DNA from: Fistulifera solaris
Lineage: Eukaryota; Bacillariophyta; Bacillariophyceae; Naviculales; Stauroneidaceae
Assembly (NCBI GenBank): GCA_030295235.1
Contig: AP026133.1
Span: forward strand, 62,001-126,000
Length of the DNA: 64,000 nt
Direction: 5' to 3'
Part shown: positions 55,376 through 64,000 of the stretch, one piece after another
Layout: each line of letters begins with the position of its first letter
Position numbering within the stretch: position 1 is the stretch's first letter
Translations under genes and position numbers: made by a program
Notes under the pieces: generated by a model
Databases searched by the model: none
Seen by the model: only the letters and a program-made list of their open reading frames with translations
What the model was told of the DNA's origin: nothing

Positions 55376-55560
55376 GTGGTACAGTGATTCAGGAAACGGA
55401 GCTTCTGAGAACCGGAAGAAAAATGCAAATGAACGTCAAATTTGCATTCTGACTTGAGGAAATTTGGAATTAGGAATAAAATTCAGTCGAATGTCAAGAT
55501 TAGATTCTGACGATAAATATCAGTATTTAGTTTTTCCTCTGTCGCCTCAAAATAAATATT

Positions 55561-55792
55561 ACTGAGTACTACGTAGTTGTTTAAAAAAAGATACATGAGT
55601 TTTTATTTTGTTAGTACAAAAAATGCGTAGGAAAATGCGTATGTAGAAATTTTTCCGCTTTTGTACCAAGGATGAGCCAGGTACCATACCTAAACTGCTT
55701 TTCCGCCTTCGAAGAAGTATAAAACCAACTGAATTGTCGCGTTTTAGTGACTAGAGCCCGAATTTTTTTGTTCATTCATCTATCCGATTGCT
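55561..55792. promoter_or_regulatory. upstream region of the secreted-protein gene
   Basis: Short AT-rich gap between the retroelement end and the next start codon; includes a TACTACGTAGT palindrome (about 55568). Retroelement insertion therefore lies within 250 bp of this gene's start. Confidence 0.35.
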
Positions 55793-56906
55793 ATGAGTAG
55801 TGGCTACCTTTTCACCGCAGTTTATTTTTTTGTTGCTGGTGTTTTCCGCTATCAAGAGAGCGGTCGTGTCGGCTCAATCGTCATGCAGCGCGGCGCAAAG
55901 TATTCAAGTGCAGATTTCGATCACTCCTGGAAGCATTGAAATGTCAGAAGGCTTCGAAGACATCTATTTTCTATGCGAGCGACCATTGTCTTCAACTGAT
56001 TTGCCACCAGGCCTTTGGTTCACCTACCTTCCTTCCGAAACAACAGTTGCACGTATTTCCACAGATACTGTAACAAATGAAGAATTCTCCTATGCTTCAG
56101 CAATGGCCATCTTTGCGGACTCCTGTGATTCTCTGACCTGCATTGAGGAAATTTCTGGGGATGGTGAGGTACTGTTTCAAGCCGAGGCTGGTATTAAGTA
56201 CTTCATCCTAGTTTACCGGGAATGGGGAACAACCGAGGATCCCTTGACGCTATCCCTTGATGAAATTGTTGCTCCATCAAACGATAACTGGGAGAACGCC
56301 ATCCCATTGACCCATCAAGATCTTCCTTACAAAGGAGACTTTACGACATTTGGTGCACTTTCTGATTTTAATCAAGATGCATGCGGTTTGGAAGCATCTT
56401 ATGGAGTCTGGTTTACATATACCACCACTCTTCCTGAAGAAACGGTTTTACTTAAAACCACATCAAGTACCTTAGCTGATGTCATTGGCATTCAAGCTCG
56501 ATCGGGTGAAGGTGTCGCTTGTGTTGCGATGGGGAACCCACAATCAACAGAGTGGACTGCCGTGGCTGACACACAGTACTATATTCTGATCACAGATCAT
56601 GATCCGGCATATGGAGCAGCATTTGAATTGTCGTTACAGTCCCGTACCTTCTTAGGACCACCCACATCACCTGCCATCCCAGATTCACCCAATCCTGCAT
56701 CTGCTGCCGGTGATCAAACCTCAGTCCCCGTGATGCCTCCTTCGTTGCCAATTGGGGCTCCGATGCCATCTATGGTGGTCCATCCAGCAGCAACTTCTCC
56801 TGTAACTTCTCCAGAAACACTTCCGTCAGCATCCGAGGCTTACCCTTCAGAGGACTTATTCAAGGCTTGTCTTTACCTTGTGGTCTTGTTTTTATTTGTT
56901 GTGTAG
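55793..56906 (+). CDS. secreted, probably surface-anchored protein with two repeated domains
   Basis: About 370 aa. ATG 55793 (MSSGYLFTA) reaches the main frame through a seven-T run (55826-55832) where one base is off; either frame gives a hydrophobic signal peptide ending near VVSAQSSC. Two similar modules follow: PPGLWFTYLPSETTVARIST and ASYGVWFTYTTTLPEETVLL, each with paired Cys and a later YFILVYRE/YYILITDH strand, like repeated beta-sandwich or pre-peptidase C-terminal-like domains (inference). A Pro/Ser-rich stalk leads to a hydrophobic C-terminus (CLYLVVLFLFVV), consistent with a GPI signal or a membrane anchor. A truncated retroelement tail begins 30 bp after the stop. Confidence 0.7.
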
Positions 56907-56935
56907 TTCTTTTCCAAAAAAAACAATAACCAAAA

Positions 56936-57086
56936 CCACAGCGCAATCCACCGCACTGGGAATCCGGTGCAGGTTTGTCACTCTAGGTACAGTGATTCAG
57001 GAAACGGAGCTCCTGAGAACTGGAAGCCGAAGAAAAATGCAAATGAACGTCAAATTTGCATTCTGACTTGAGGAAATTAGGAATTA
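56936..57086 (+). mobile_element. 5'-truncated 3' end of the LINE-like element
   Basis: Nearly identical to 55317-55470: CACAGCGCAATCCACCGCAC, GATTCAGGAAACGGAGCTYC, then AAATGCAAATGAACGTCAAA and the TTTGCATTCTGAC hairpin. A short internal deletion (TACTAACTGTG missing) and a 6-base insert separate them. It sits directly downstream of the secreted-protein gene, so it may supply that transcript's 3' UTR. Confidence 0.8.
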
Positions 57087-57289
57087 GGAATAAATATCAG
57101 TATGTCTTAAAAAAAAATCAGTATAGTCTATCCTTTGATTGAAAATTATTATAAACGTAACTCACAGTACTTCTTCCCAACTTCTCCAGTGTTAGTGTTA
57201 ACGAATGTAATAAGACGGAGATAAAACCGATCCTCCTTCATAAAAATCTAAAGAAAAAAAAAACTTAAACGGGAATGCTGTTTTTTTTT
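57087..57289. other. AT-rich spacer
   Basis: Between the truncated element and the minisatellite. A and T runs only. Confidence 0.35.
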
Positions 57290-57488
57290 CATTCCCAGAT
57301 AATCTGGGAGTGCTATGTTATCCCGTTCCCAGTAAATCTCGGACTGCTGTGTTTTCACAATCCCAGAAAATCTGTGAGTGCTGTGTTTTCACGTTCCCAG
57401 ATAATCTAGAAGTGCTGTGATTTCCCAATCCCAGTAAATCTGGGAGTGATGTTTTTTTTCCGTTCCCAGTTAACCTCGAACTGTTTCA
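57290..57488. repeat. 34-bp hairpin minisatellite, six units
   Basis: Units start at 57290, 57324, 57358, 57392, 57426 and 57461 (last incomplete). Consensus: CRTTCCCAGATAATCTGGGA then GTGCTGTGTTTTCA. CCCAGAT-A-ATCTGGG is a near-perfect inverted repeat, so every unit can form a stem-loop. Units 2, 4 and 6 begin CGTTCCCAG while 3 and 5 begin CAATCCCAG, giving a 68-bp dimer as higher-order period. Confidence 0.85.
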
Positions 57489-57535
57489 AAAAAAAATGTG
57501 TGAACACAAATCATACTCTTAGGCCACAAGGGTCC

Positions 57536-57625
57536 AGCAGGAACTGCTCCTGTAACTGCTCCAGAAACACTTCCTTCAGCATTCGAGGCTTACCCTACAG
57601 AGATCATATTTAATGCTTGTCTTGG
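57536..57625 (+). repeat. partial duplicate of the secreted gene's 3' end
   Basis: CTCCTGTAACTGCTCCAGAA, ACACTTCC-TCAGCAT, GAGGCTTACCCT and GCTTGTCTT match 56800-56875 of the 55793-56906 gene with about ten differences. The frame is not continued by a usable protein. A shorter TTAAAGACTTGTCTTGGCCT echo lies at 57685-57705. Confidence 0.7.
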
Positions 57626-57705
57626 CCTTATTTCTTGTTTCGAACATATGTATTACTAAACGAGACTAACCATACCAAAAACTTATTAAAGACTTGTCTT
57701 GGCCT

Positions 57706-58805
57706 CAATTATTTTGTTTTGACCACATATATAATTTTAAACGTTACCCAAACACGTCCCTTTCTATAAAACTTGATGACACAAATATACGTCTGTTCAG
57801 AGATTTTTTCATGGTCTCACATAATCATAGCTTTTTCGACATCGAAACAGGAATACACCAGGGCGACTCTCATCTCTCTGGTAATGTTTTCCATGACATG
57901 CGAATACCATTTAAGGCCAAAACAGGATAATGATTATTTACCAAGTCAAGGTTATTATACGAATAAATCGAGATCCCGTTTATAAGCAGCCAAATTGTTT
58001 AACAATAGTTTGTTATTATTTAAACCATTGTTCATTTTTTCTTTTCAATGAATAAATAAAAAACCTGAAGTATTAAATTACTGGCAACGCGACAGAAATA
58101 ACGGCTATAATTGGGCAAGAAACCTGTCTCACAAATTGCACACGATATAAAACAATTGGAGACAACTCATTTTTACGTTGAGAACTGGGATTTCTGTCCT
58201 TTTTCATTATTATCACAGCATCAATCCCCATCATCTCTTCTTTTACTCGATCATTTAGTATCACGAAGATTTATTCCTAAAGTGGTAAGGGAACTTTCGC
58301 TTTCGGTTTTAATCAATTTTAAGTGATGATCGCAATATTATTCGCATGATCGTGTTATGGTTCGTTAAGGTAGGATAGACGGTGATTTCTTTTATCGGGA
58401 ATAGGTGTTAGGATCAGCCCTCAAATAGCATTTGCCAAAGACTACTTAACCCGAATGAATAAATCTGAATTGGACTTTAGAAATGAGGGAACTATTCAAG
58501 TCAGACATGTTATTATATCATTTATGTTTTTTAACGTTTCCGATTTACTTATTCGTCGTGTTTTGACCGTTATCGTTTGTGTATGTCTCTTAGTTAATGA
58601 AAGTATACTCGACATAAGACCTGCTGCTAAAGCACCTTCTTTGGTTTGACTGGTTATTTTTATGGTTGTTTTTCTTCGACTTATTTTTTATCGGAATACA
58701 CAACCACTGTCGTGCGATCTACCAAGCAGCGCACTAAGGCTAGGGAGTTAGAACCAAAGCTTACTCATTGAAGTGTCAGACTGAAATATATATGAATGAA
58801 AAGTG
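57706..58805. other. AT-rich region, no gene recognised
   Basis: Very low GC with scattered short frames on both strands; none shows a family pattern. May contain eroded repeats related to its neighbours. Confidence 0.4.
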
Positions 58806-58810
58806 GAAAA

Positions 58811-58860
58811 TTCAGTCGAATGTCAAGATTAGATTCTGACGATTAAAAAATTAGGAATAA
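58811..58860. repeat. isolated copy of the retroelement end repeat
   Basis: TTCAGTCGAATGTCAAGATT then AGATTCTGACGA, followed by TTAGGAATAAAAT, matching 55482-55513 and the adjoining TTAGGAATAAA of the LINE-like element. Only the end is present here. Confidence 0.65.
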
Positions 58861-59092
58861 AATATATATGTGAAAAATTATTTGAGGACAAGAAGAACCT
58901 TAATTTGTTATTTTTATTCCCTTATCTCACAAAGTCAGAATGCAGTTTTGCTATTCGGACTGATTTTTTTATTGTTCATTTTCATATTCTTACAAATGGA
59001 CCCTTGCTGGTGCTGCTGAGTTAGCTCTAGCTTCAATCAATGCAATGATTCTTCCACAGGGTTGGAGCAAATTTTTGATTACGATTGTGTCA

Positions 59093-61231
59093 TCAATCTT
59101 CCTGAGTGACTTCAGTATACTCACTCTCGGTTTCTCCGATGTATGCGTCTGTGTATTCCTCCGAGTTACTGAACTCAAGCTCGATATAGACTGGCTTGTA
59201 AAGCTCAAGCATACGAGGTTTTGCTCGGAGGAGTCCGTAGATTGTGTCAAGGCTGGCGAGATTTTTCCTTATACGTTTCTCGGTATATGTCACATTATCA
59301 TTTTGCAGGTGAATTTCCCGACATCTCAACGAAGCAGGCTCAAGTGCTACGACAGCGGCAACCATAAATGGAAACATTCCTTCGACAGCCAAAACAGGGT
59401 TTACCCACTCAGAATCGACCGACTCGTTATCATTGTACAGGTCAACACTCAGTAATTTTGCGTTCTCGTCTTTGACGAACCTTAACGAGCGCGGCACGGA
59501 GAGCGCTCCTGGATACGAGCGCACCAAAGCATGGATTCCTCGCTGATAGGGAGTCTGTGATTCGATAGCCAGTTGTAAGGGAGTTTCTCCATAGATATTC
59601 TTCATCCGAGAAACCTTTGGGTTCAGACGCAGTAGGCATTGAATAGCTTCTTGCTTACGCTGATTTATAAATTCCGTCATCTCCTCTTCGTTTTGTTCGC
59701 CAATCCACATACACACTTCGTGCAAAGGCGTATTGCCCGAGTCATCAACGGCTTGACTAAGGTGGTCAGGATAGTTTTGTGCGGCAATTTTCAGTATTGC
59801 TACTGGGCATCCATTTAATCCAGATACCGAATGGAGAACATTGGTTCTTGACGTACCAGAGCAACTTCGAAGCAAATTGTTAACCCATGTCCACGCCCAC
59901 CACGAGTCCGGAGATTCCTTTTGCTCGATATCTTCTTGAATTTTTTCTCTGTTAGATCGATATAGCATCTCGATCGGCCCGCGTACTTTATCGTTATAGC
60001 ATCGTGTGTTCGCCAAACGAGGATGGACGTCGAGTAGTGTCTTGAGCACAATAGTACTATCTGTCTTTGGCTCCTTTTTGAACAACCGCGAACATGTTAA
60101 AATGTGCACGTCCAAGGCCGATAAGCCGTCGTCTGTGAAAACATATGCACTGTGCGGGGCATGCTCTAAAAGGATTCGAGCAATGATTTTTGCATTTTGC
60201 ATATTGTACTCTCGTTCATAGATAGAACAAGCGTAGCACAAAGGTGTATATGATTTCAAATGACACCTAATAATACCAGCTTCTGGACAAGCTGCAGCTA
60301 GTTCTTCAATGAGCTCTAAGGGTGCCGGAGGCGTATCTTCCTCGTATAGATTCCGAAACGTCGGATTGGTTCGACTGATCACTGCTAGATGTAGCGCGGT
60401 CGTACCATCCGTCGGATCGACACATTTTGCATCGCGAGGTTGCTTTTTGCACTGTCGACGGACAGCTCTCCAGTTCGCTTGGCGTGCATAGAGGTACAGG
60501 GGTGTCCAAGACGGATCTTGCGCTATCTCCTCTAAGTTCTTCACCTTTAATTGTGAGGTTGTCTTTCGCGATCGATTTGAGTGTGAACTGGAAGTCAGAA
60601 TGAATAGTTGCTGTTGCACATCCTTTGACCTTGAAATTTGATCGGGAAAGGTGGCAGTCAATGATTTACTTCGCTCGCCATTCGTACGGGAGATACCTCT
60701 TTGCCTTGACGACAAGCTCCCTGAACTCAAAGCCCGTTCCATTTCTTGGTTAGATGTCTCTACTGTGAGATTTGATCGGGCACTATGAGTCCGTCGAATG
60801 TCTCGACGTTTCGTTTCATTATTTCCTTTCTTGTCAATTGTTGATTGGGGTAGGACCGGATGAGTGAAGATTGCATTCGCAATATCCTGATCGGAGACAT
60901 CTGCAGTCTTTCTGACTGATTGAGAACTGTGAGTACGCCGAATATCTTTTCTTTTCGGTTCAGTGTCTCCTTTACTTTCCTTGGTCGATTTTGGAATTGC
61001 AGGATCGATGAAAGTGGAATTCGCCGAATCGATCTGATTTCTTTCGAGACGGTGCGATTTGCTTCGAGTCGGTAGCTTTCCGGAACTTCGAACTCGAGGC
61101 ATGTCTAGTGCAGACGATTGCGGAAACGTTTCGTTGGGCGTACCGACTCTCGCGCTTTGTGTGCGAGCGGGCGTCTTTCTCTTTGTCGTCAGGCTCCCCG
61201 AACTCGAGTTCTTTTGTATTTCATGTTTCAT
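59093..61231 (-). CDS. ankyrin-repeat protein, copy 1
   Basis: 712 aa, single exon, no frame break. The N-terminal third is basic and Ser/Thr-rich, with a repeated KRKDIRRTHSSQS / KRRDIRRTHSARS element (kinase-site-like). Then ankyrin-type repeats: WTPLYLYARQANWRAVRRQC, DPTDGTTALHLAVISRTNPT, SYTPLCYACSIYEREYNMQN, DDGLSALDVHILT, DSGNTPLHEVCMWIGEQNE and IYGETPLQLAIESQ. A C-terminal part with a hydrophobic stretch (FPFMVAAVVALEPASL) ends in an acidic Tyr/Glu tail. Ankyrin arrays mediate protein binding; the partner is unknown. Divergent from its paralog at 61788-64000. Confidence 0.85.
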   Translation of the reverse strand: MKHEIQKNSSSGSLTTKRKTPARTQSARVGTPNETFPQSSALDMPRVRSSGKLPTRSKSHRLERNQIDSANSTFIDPAIPKSTKESKGDTEPKRKDIRRTHSSQSVRKTADVSDQDIANAIFTHPVLPQSTIDKKGNNETKRRDIRRTHSARSNLTVETSNQEMERALSSGSLSSRQRGISRTNGERSKSLTATFPDQISRSKDVQQQLFILTSSSHSNRSRKTTSQLKVKNLEEIAQDPSWTPLYLYARQANWRAVRRQCKKQPRDAKCVDPTDGTTALHLAVISRTNPTFRNLYEEDTPPAPLELIEELAAACPEAGIIRCHLKSYTPLCYACSIYEREYNMQNAKIIARILLEHAPHSAYVFTDDGLSALDVHILTCSRLFKKEPKTDSTIVLKTLLDVHPRLANTRCYNDKVRGPIEMLYRSNREKIQEDIEQKESPDSWWAWTWVNNLLRSCSGTSRTNVLHSVSGLNGCPVAILKIAAQNYPDHLSQAVDDSGNTPLHEVCMWIGEQNEEEMTEFINQRKQEAIQCLLRLNPKVSRMKNIYGETPLQLAIESQTPYQRGIHALVRSYPGALSVPRSLRFVKDENAKLLSVDLYNDNESVDSEWVNPVLAVEGMFPFMVAAVVALEPASLRCREIHLQNDNVTYTEKRIRKNLASLDTIYGLLRAKPRMLELYKPVYIELEFSNSEEYTDAYIGETESEYTEVTQED

Positions 61232-61787
61232 CGCTTATGTTCCCTTAGTCGTCGCCGGCAGCAAGTCAATCGTTGTAGTGTTTTGAATTATTGATAAACG
61301 AGAAGGGTCGCGGCCCTTTTCACCACAATTCTTTTTCCTTCATCGTCTCGAGTTGCGAGGCGCAAGGACAATAAAAGGTCAAAGAAAAAGGATGCAGTGA
61401 CTTCGCGGCTTTGCGGAGATACTGGTACTCTCGAAATCGGTTGATGCGTGACTCAGTTGTTATGACCAACAATGACCGATGACCGACGATCGATGACCTA
61501 AGGCTTGCACACAATACATACATTCAGTACACAATGATTTGCTGTGGCAAATAAAGTGCTTAATGGTCCTTTCAAATTTTTGAATTGTTGGCAAGACGCA
61601 AGACGCGAAGGAAAAAGAAAATGGCATGTACAAGTGCTTGTAGTTGTAGCTCGAGCGAGTGTCAGCTGGCGGCGGACGAGGAGGTGAGCACTCAACGACA
61701 AAGGTTGAAATAAAAGTTGGAAACAATAGCATCTTTGGTTTGTGTTTCCGCCTTCCTAACTCTGCTCGAAGAAGAAAATCAGATAGA
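61232..61787. promoter_or_regulatory. shared upstream region of the two ankyrin genes
   Basis: 556 bp between outward-facing start codons. Contains a tandem GACCGATGACCGACGATCGA (about 61473-61492) but no gene. Confidence 0.4.
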
Positions 61788-64000
61788 ATGTTTACATCAT
61801 TAGATGATCGAGAGAAACGGAAAAGCCCGCGCGTCAGTCCATTGGGAAGAAAGATGACCATTCCTGGAAACGCGTCCCCTTCTGGACAAAGCCTTAGGGC
61901 ACCTATGCTAGAGCAAGTCAAGGGTCAAGGTGAAAAGATAAAGAAACTATTCACGGGAGAAAAAGAAAAAGACTAGCAAAGTATGGGAGTCGAAAGGGAG
62001 TCTCATATTCGGGCCGAAAAGCGAATGTCAGAGTCAAAGTTCAACAACGACTCCGAACAGCAAGCAAATAACTACATCTGAAGTGTCTAGCGGCAGTTTT
62101 AGATCGTCAAAGAGCAACAATAAAAGCTACCTGTCAACCAAATCACCCATACAAAGCCCAGCTACTCTTGGTCCTGAGTCTCCCGTTAGAAGTTTTAGTG
62201 CGACACAATCTCCCAGATCGACGTCGCATCATTCTCCAAACCAATCGTTTCTTGTTTCAAATTCACCGAGCTCTAATCCATCGGCCGAAAGATATCGCAA
62301 AGTTATTATTCGGAAAGCAGATGGCACTACGACTACTCGTATTTTGGAAACCAGGTGAAGAATTGCCCAAAAATGTGAAAAAGACTCCAGTCAGAACTCA
62401 TCGAATACGACGACAATCACTTGGGAGCATTCCCGCTATACCACTCACCGAAGACGACATATCACCGCAACCAGTAAATGCCAAATCCGAAAGAGCGAGA
62501 CAGAGCAAAGCATTAAGTACGCCAACAACGTCAAAAGCTGCAGGGAAAATGTATCGCCGTAGTTCGTTGGGTGCGATACAAAGACCATCGACCAGTGTTG
62601 CTAGAGAACTACCAGTTGGATCCGAGCTAATGCCGAAATATCAGGAGGGTAATCCAAAAGTAACAAAGCCTACGGCAACGAAACCTTCATCGAAGTTTCA
62701 CACTCAGCAGAGTCCCGTCCAACAGACTCCGCTCACCCCTGGTTTGACACCTCGGCAGCGTTATCGCAGAGCCACGATGTCTCACGTTACTACAGCCGGG
62801 GTTCCAATCACTCCTACGATTCTTCCGAAACGCACTGTCCCCAGGTCTCCCAAAGTGCCCACTGTTCATGATATTTTCGATACGACACAATGGCCAGAAA
62901 CACCTTCACTACGAGCTGCGCCTTCCGAACTTGACGGCACTCACGCAATAATGCTATCAGATACCATCGATAGTGCTACCGCGAAGCTTCCTATCACTCG
63001 CTTGTATAAGTACGCAAGGCAATGCAATTGGGAAGCTGTCGGTTGTGAATGCAAATTATACCCTCGTGACGCAAAGTGCGTCGAGCCATCCGATGGAACA
63101 ACTGCGTTGCATTTGGCAGTCATGAGCCGCATCAATCCATTTTTGCGAGAAGGCAGCATCCCAGATGTGGAAATGGCTCCACTGGAACTCATTGAGCAAT
63201 TAGTGGCCGCGTGTCCCGAAGCTGCCATCACGCGGTGCTCTGTCAAAAAGTACACTCCATTAATTTATGCTTGTCTAGTTCTTGGTCAAGATTACGACCT
63301 GCATGACGGTGTTGCTATGGTGCGCTCATTGCTGCAGCATGCACCACACAGCGTTTATGTGTTTACAGACGATGGATTCTCTGCACTCGACGTGCATATT
63401 TTGAGCTATTCTAGATTCCACCGCTGTAAGCAAGACAGCCAGGACGATAGTACGCTAGTCATGCAGGCGCTTTTAGAAGAACGACCTGATTTAGCTGAAG
63501 CTCGATCCTACAAAAACCGTGTAAGAGGGCCTTTGGAATTACTGTATCGCAGCAACCTGGAGCATTTCAAGGACAGTAGTAAAGTGAGTGATTTTGCACC
63601 GCTCTCAGCTTTGGTGGACTCGCCACAAGAATGGTGGGCCTGGAGATGGGCCGACGTGCTCCTTAGACAACACAACAACTCTTCTGAATACAAGTCGTTA
63701 CACGCCGCATGTGGACTAACGGGGTGCCCGTTGCCGATCTTGTTAATTGCGGCACAGAGCAATCCTGCACAGCTGAAAGAACCTGTCAACGAGTTAGGCA
63801 ACTTGCCTCTACATCAAGTATGTATGTGGATTTGCGATAGCGAAATGATTGCGGGCGATCCCTTTGTTTCAAGAAGAAAGACCGCCGCGATTGAGAGTTT
63901 GTTACAGCTGTACCCTGAAGCGGCACGAATGAAGAATAATATGGGTGAAACACCTTTGCAATTGGCAATTGAGTCTAAGACTCCCTTCCACGGTGGTTTG
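61788..64000 (+). CDS. ankyrin-repeat protein, copy 2 (cut by the window edge)
   Basis: Starts at ATG 61788 (MFTSLDDREKRKSPRVSPLG) and runs off the end. Two extra A bases, in A runs near 61970 and 62350, break the frame; removing them joins three pieces. From about 63000 it aligns with copy 1: ITRLYKYARQCNWEAV, YPRDAKCVEPSDGTTALHLA, ELIEQLVAACPEAAITRC, KYTPLIYACLV, HAPHSVYVFTDDGFSALDVH, WWAWRWADVLLRQ, CGLTGCPLPILLIAAQ, NLPLHQVCMWI and GETPLQLAIES. The Ser/Pro-rich N-terminus differs from copy 1. The C-terminus lies beyond the window. Confidence 0.82.

Larger units (their letters stand above)
50641..55560 (+). mobile_element. LINE-like retroelement
   Basis: About 4.9 kb. The left end carries a repeat with GAATGTCAAATTTGCATTCT then GAC (50661-50683) followed by TTAGTTTTTCCTCTTC. 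The right end carries two related blocks (55435-55453, 55493-55511) followed by the same TTAGTTTTTCCTCT. Between them is one coding region with an N-terminal CXC-type zinc cluster and a reverse transcriptase. A 5'-truncated copy of the 3' end lies at 56936-57086, as expected for target-primed insertion. No poly-A tail or clear target-site duplication was identified. Exact ends are uncertain. Confidence 0.75.

Noticed and set aside
50641-55560. LTR retrotransposon
   Set aside because: The end repeats are short (tens of bases), there is no gag, protease or integrase pattern, and a 5'-truncated copy exists, all favouring a LINE-like element.
57290-57488. CRISPR-like array
   Set aside because: The 34-bp units are contiguous, with no unique spacers, in a eukaryotic nuclear setting.

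Overview
The window is nuclear DNA of a photosynthetic stramenopile, almost certainly a diatom. The main evidence is a plastid protein with a bipartite signal/transit presequence followed by a twin-arginine lumen signal, a membrane guanylate/adenylate cyclase fused to a cyclic-nucleotide phosphodiesterase, a vWD/GDPH cysteine-rich secreted protein of the type reported from diatom adhesives, short GT-AG introns (73-225 nt) and dense single-copy genes on both strands. Intergenic DNA is studded with GTACC-rich palindromic tracts.

Layout. 1.4-5.2 kb (-): cyclase-phosphodiesterase in five exons, one of only 16 nt. 6.7-7.7 kb (-): two small genes. 10-14.4 kb: a hypothetical gene, a PX-domain sorting nexin (+) and a CHMP1-type ESCRT-III subunit (-) ending tail to tail. 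14.4-17.7 kb: mostly empty. 17.7-20.3 kb: two small hypotheticals and a PsbP-like lumen protein. 21.3-29.7 kb: duplicated block with two SLC34 Na+/phosphate cotransporters and two copies of an unnamed small membrane protein, plus an LRR-like gene. 30.5-34.5 kb (-): two secreted cysteine-rich proteins. 35.8-37.8 kb: a second RVxF-motif protein and a probable relic. 38.3-46.8 kb: Dicer (-) and Argonaute (+) head to head across a 662-bp shared upstream region. 47-50.6 kb: repeat-type and hypothetical genes. 50.6-55.5 kb: a LINE-like retroelement with a CXC-type zinc cluster. 55.8-58.9 kb: a secreted protein gene, a truncated retroelement tail, a hairpin minisatellite and a partial copy of that gene's 3' end. 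59.1-64 kb: two divergent ankyrin-repeat paralogs, the second cut by the window edge.

Many recognisable proteins continue across single-base frame breaks, mostly in short homopolymer runs. In several genes the net indel count restores exact codon phase (cyclase-PDE, 6662-7217, 7299-7719, the second SLC34). I read most of these as sequence errors rather than dead genes. The density is uneven: the sorting nexin, ESCRT-III, PsbP-like, first SLC34 and first ankyrin genes have none. Coordinates of broken genes below span all fragments.

Functional themes: cyclic-nucleotide signalling, endosomal sorting, phosphate uptake, RNA interference lying 4 kb from a retroelement, and secreted cysteine-rich surface or adhesive proteins. 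No rRNA, convincing tRNA or CRISPR array was seen.
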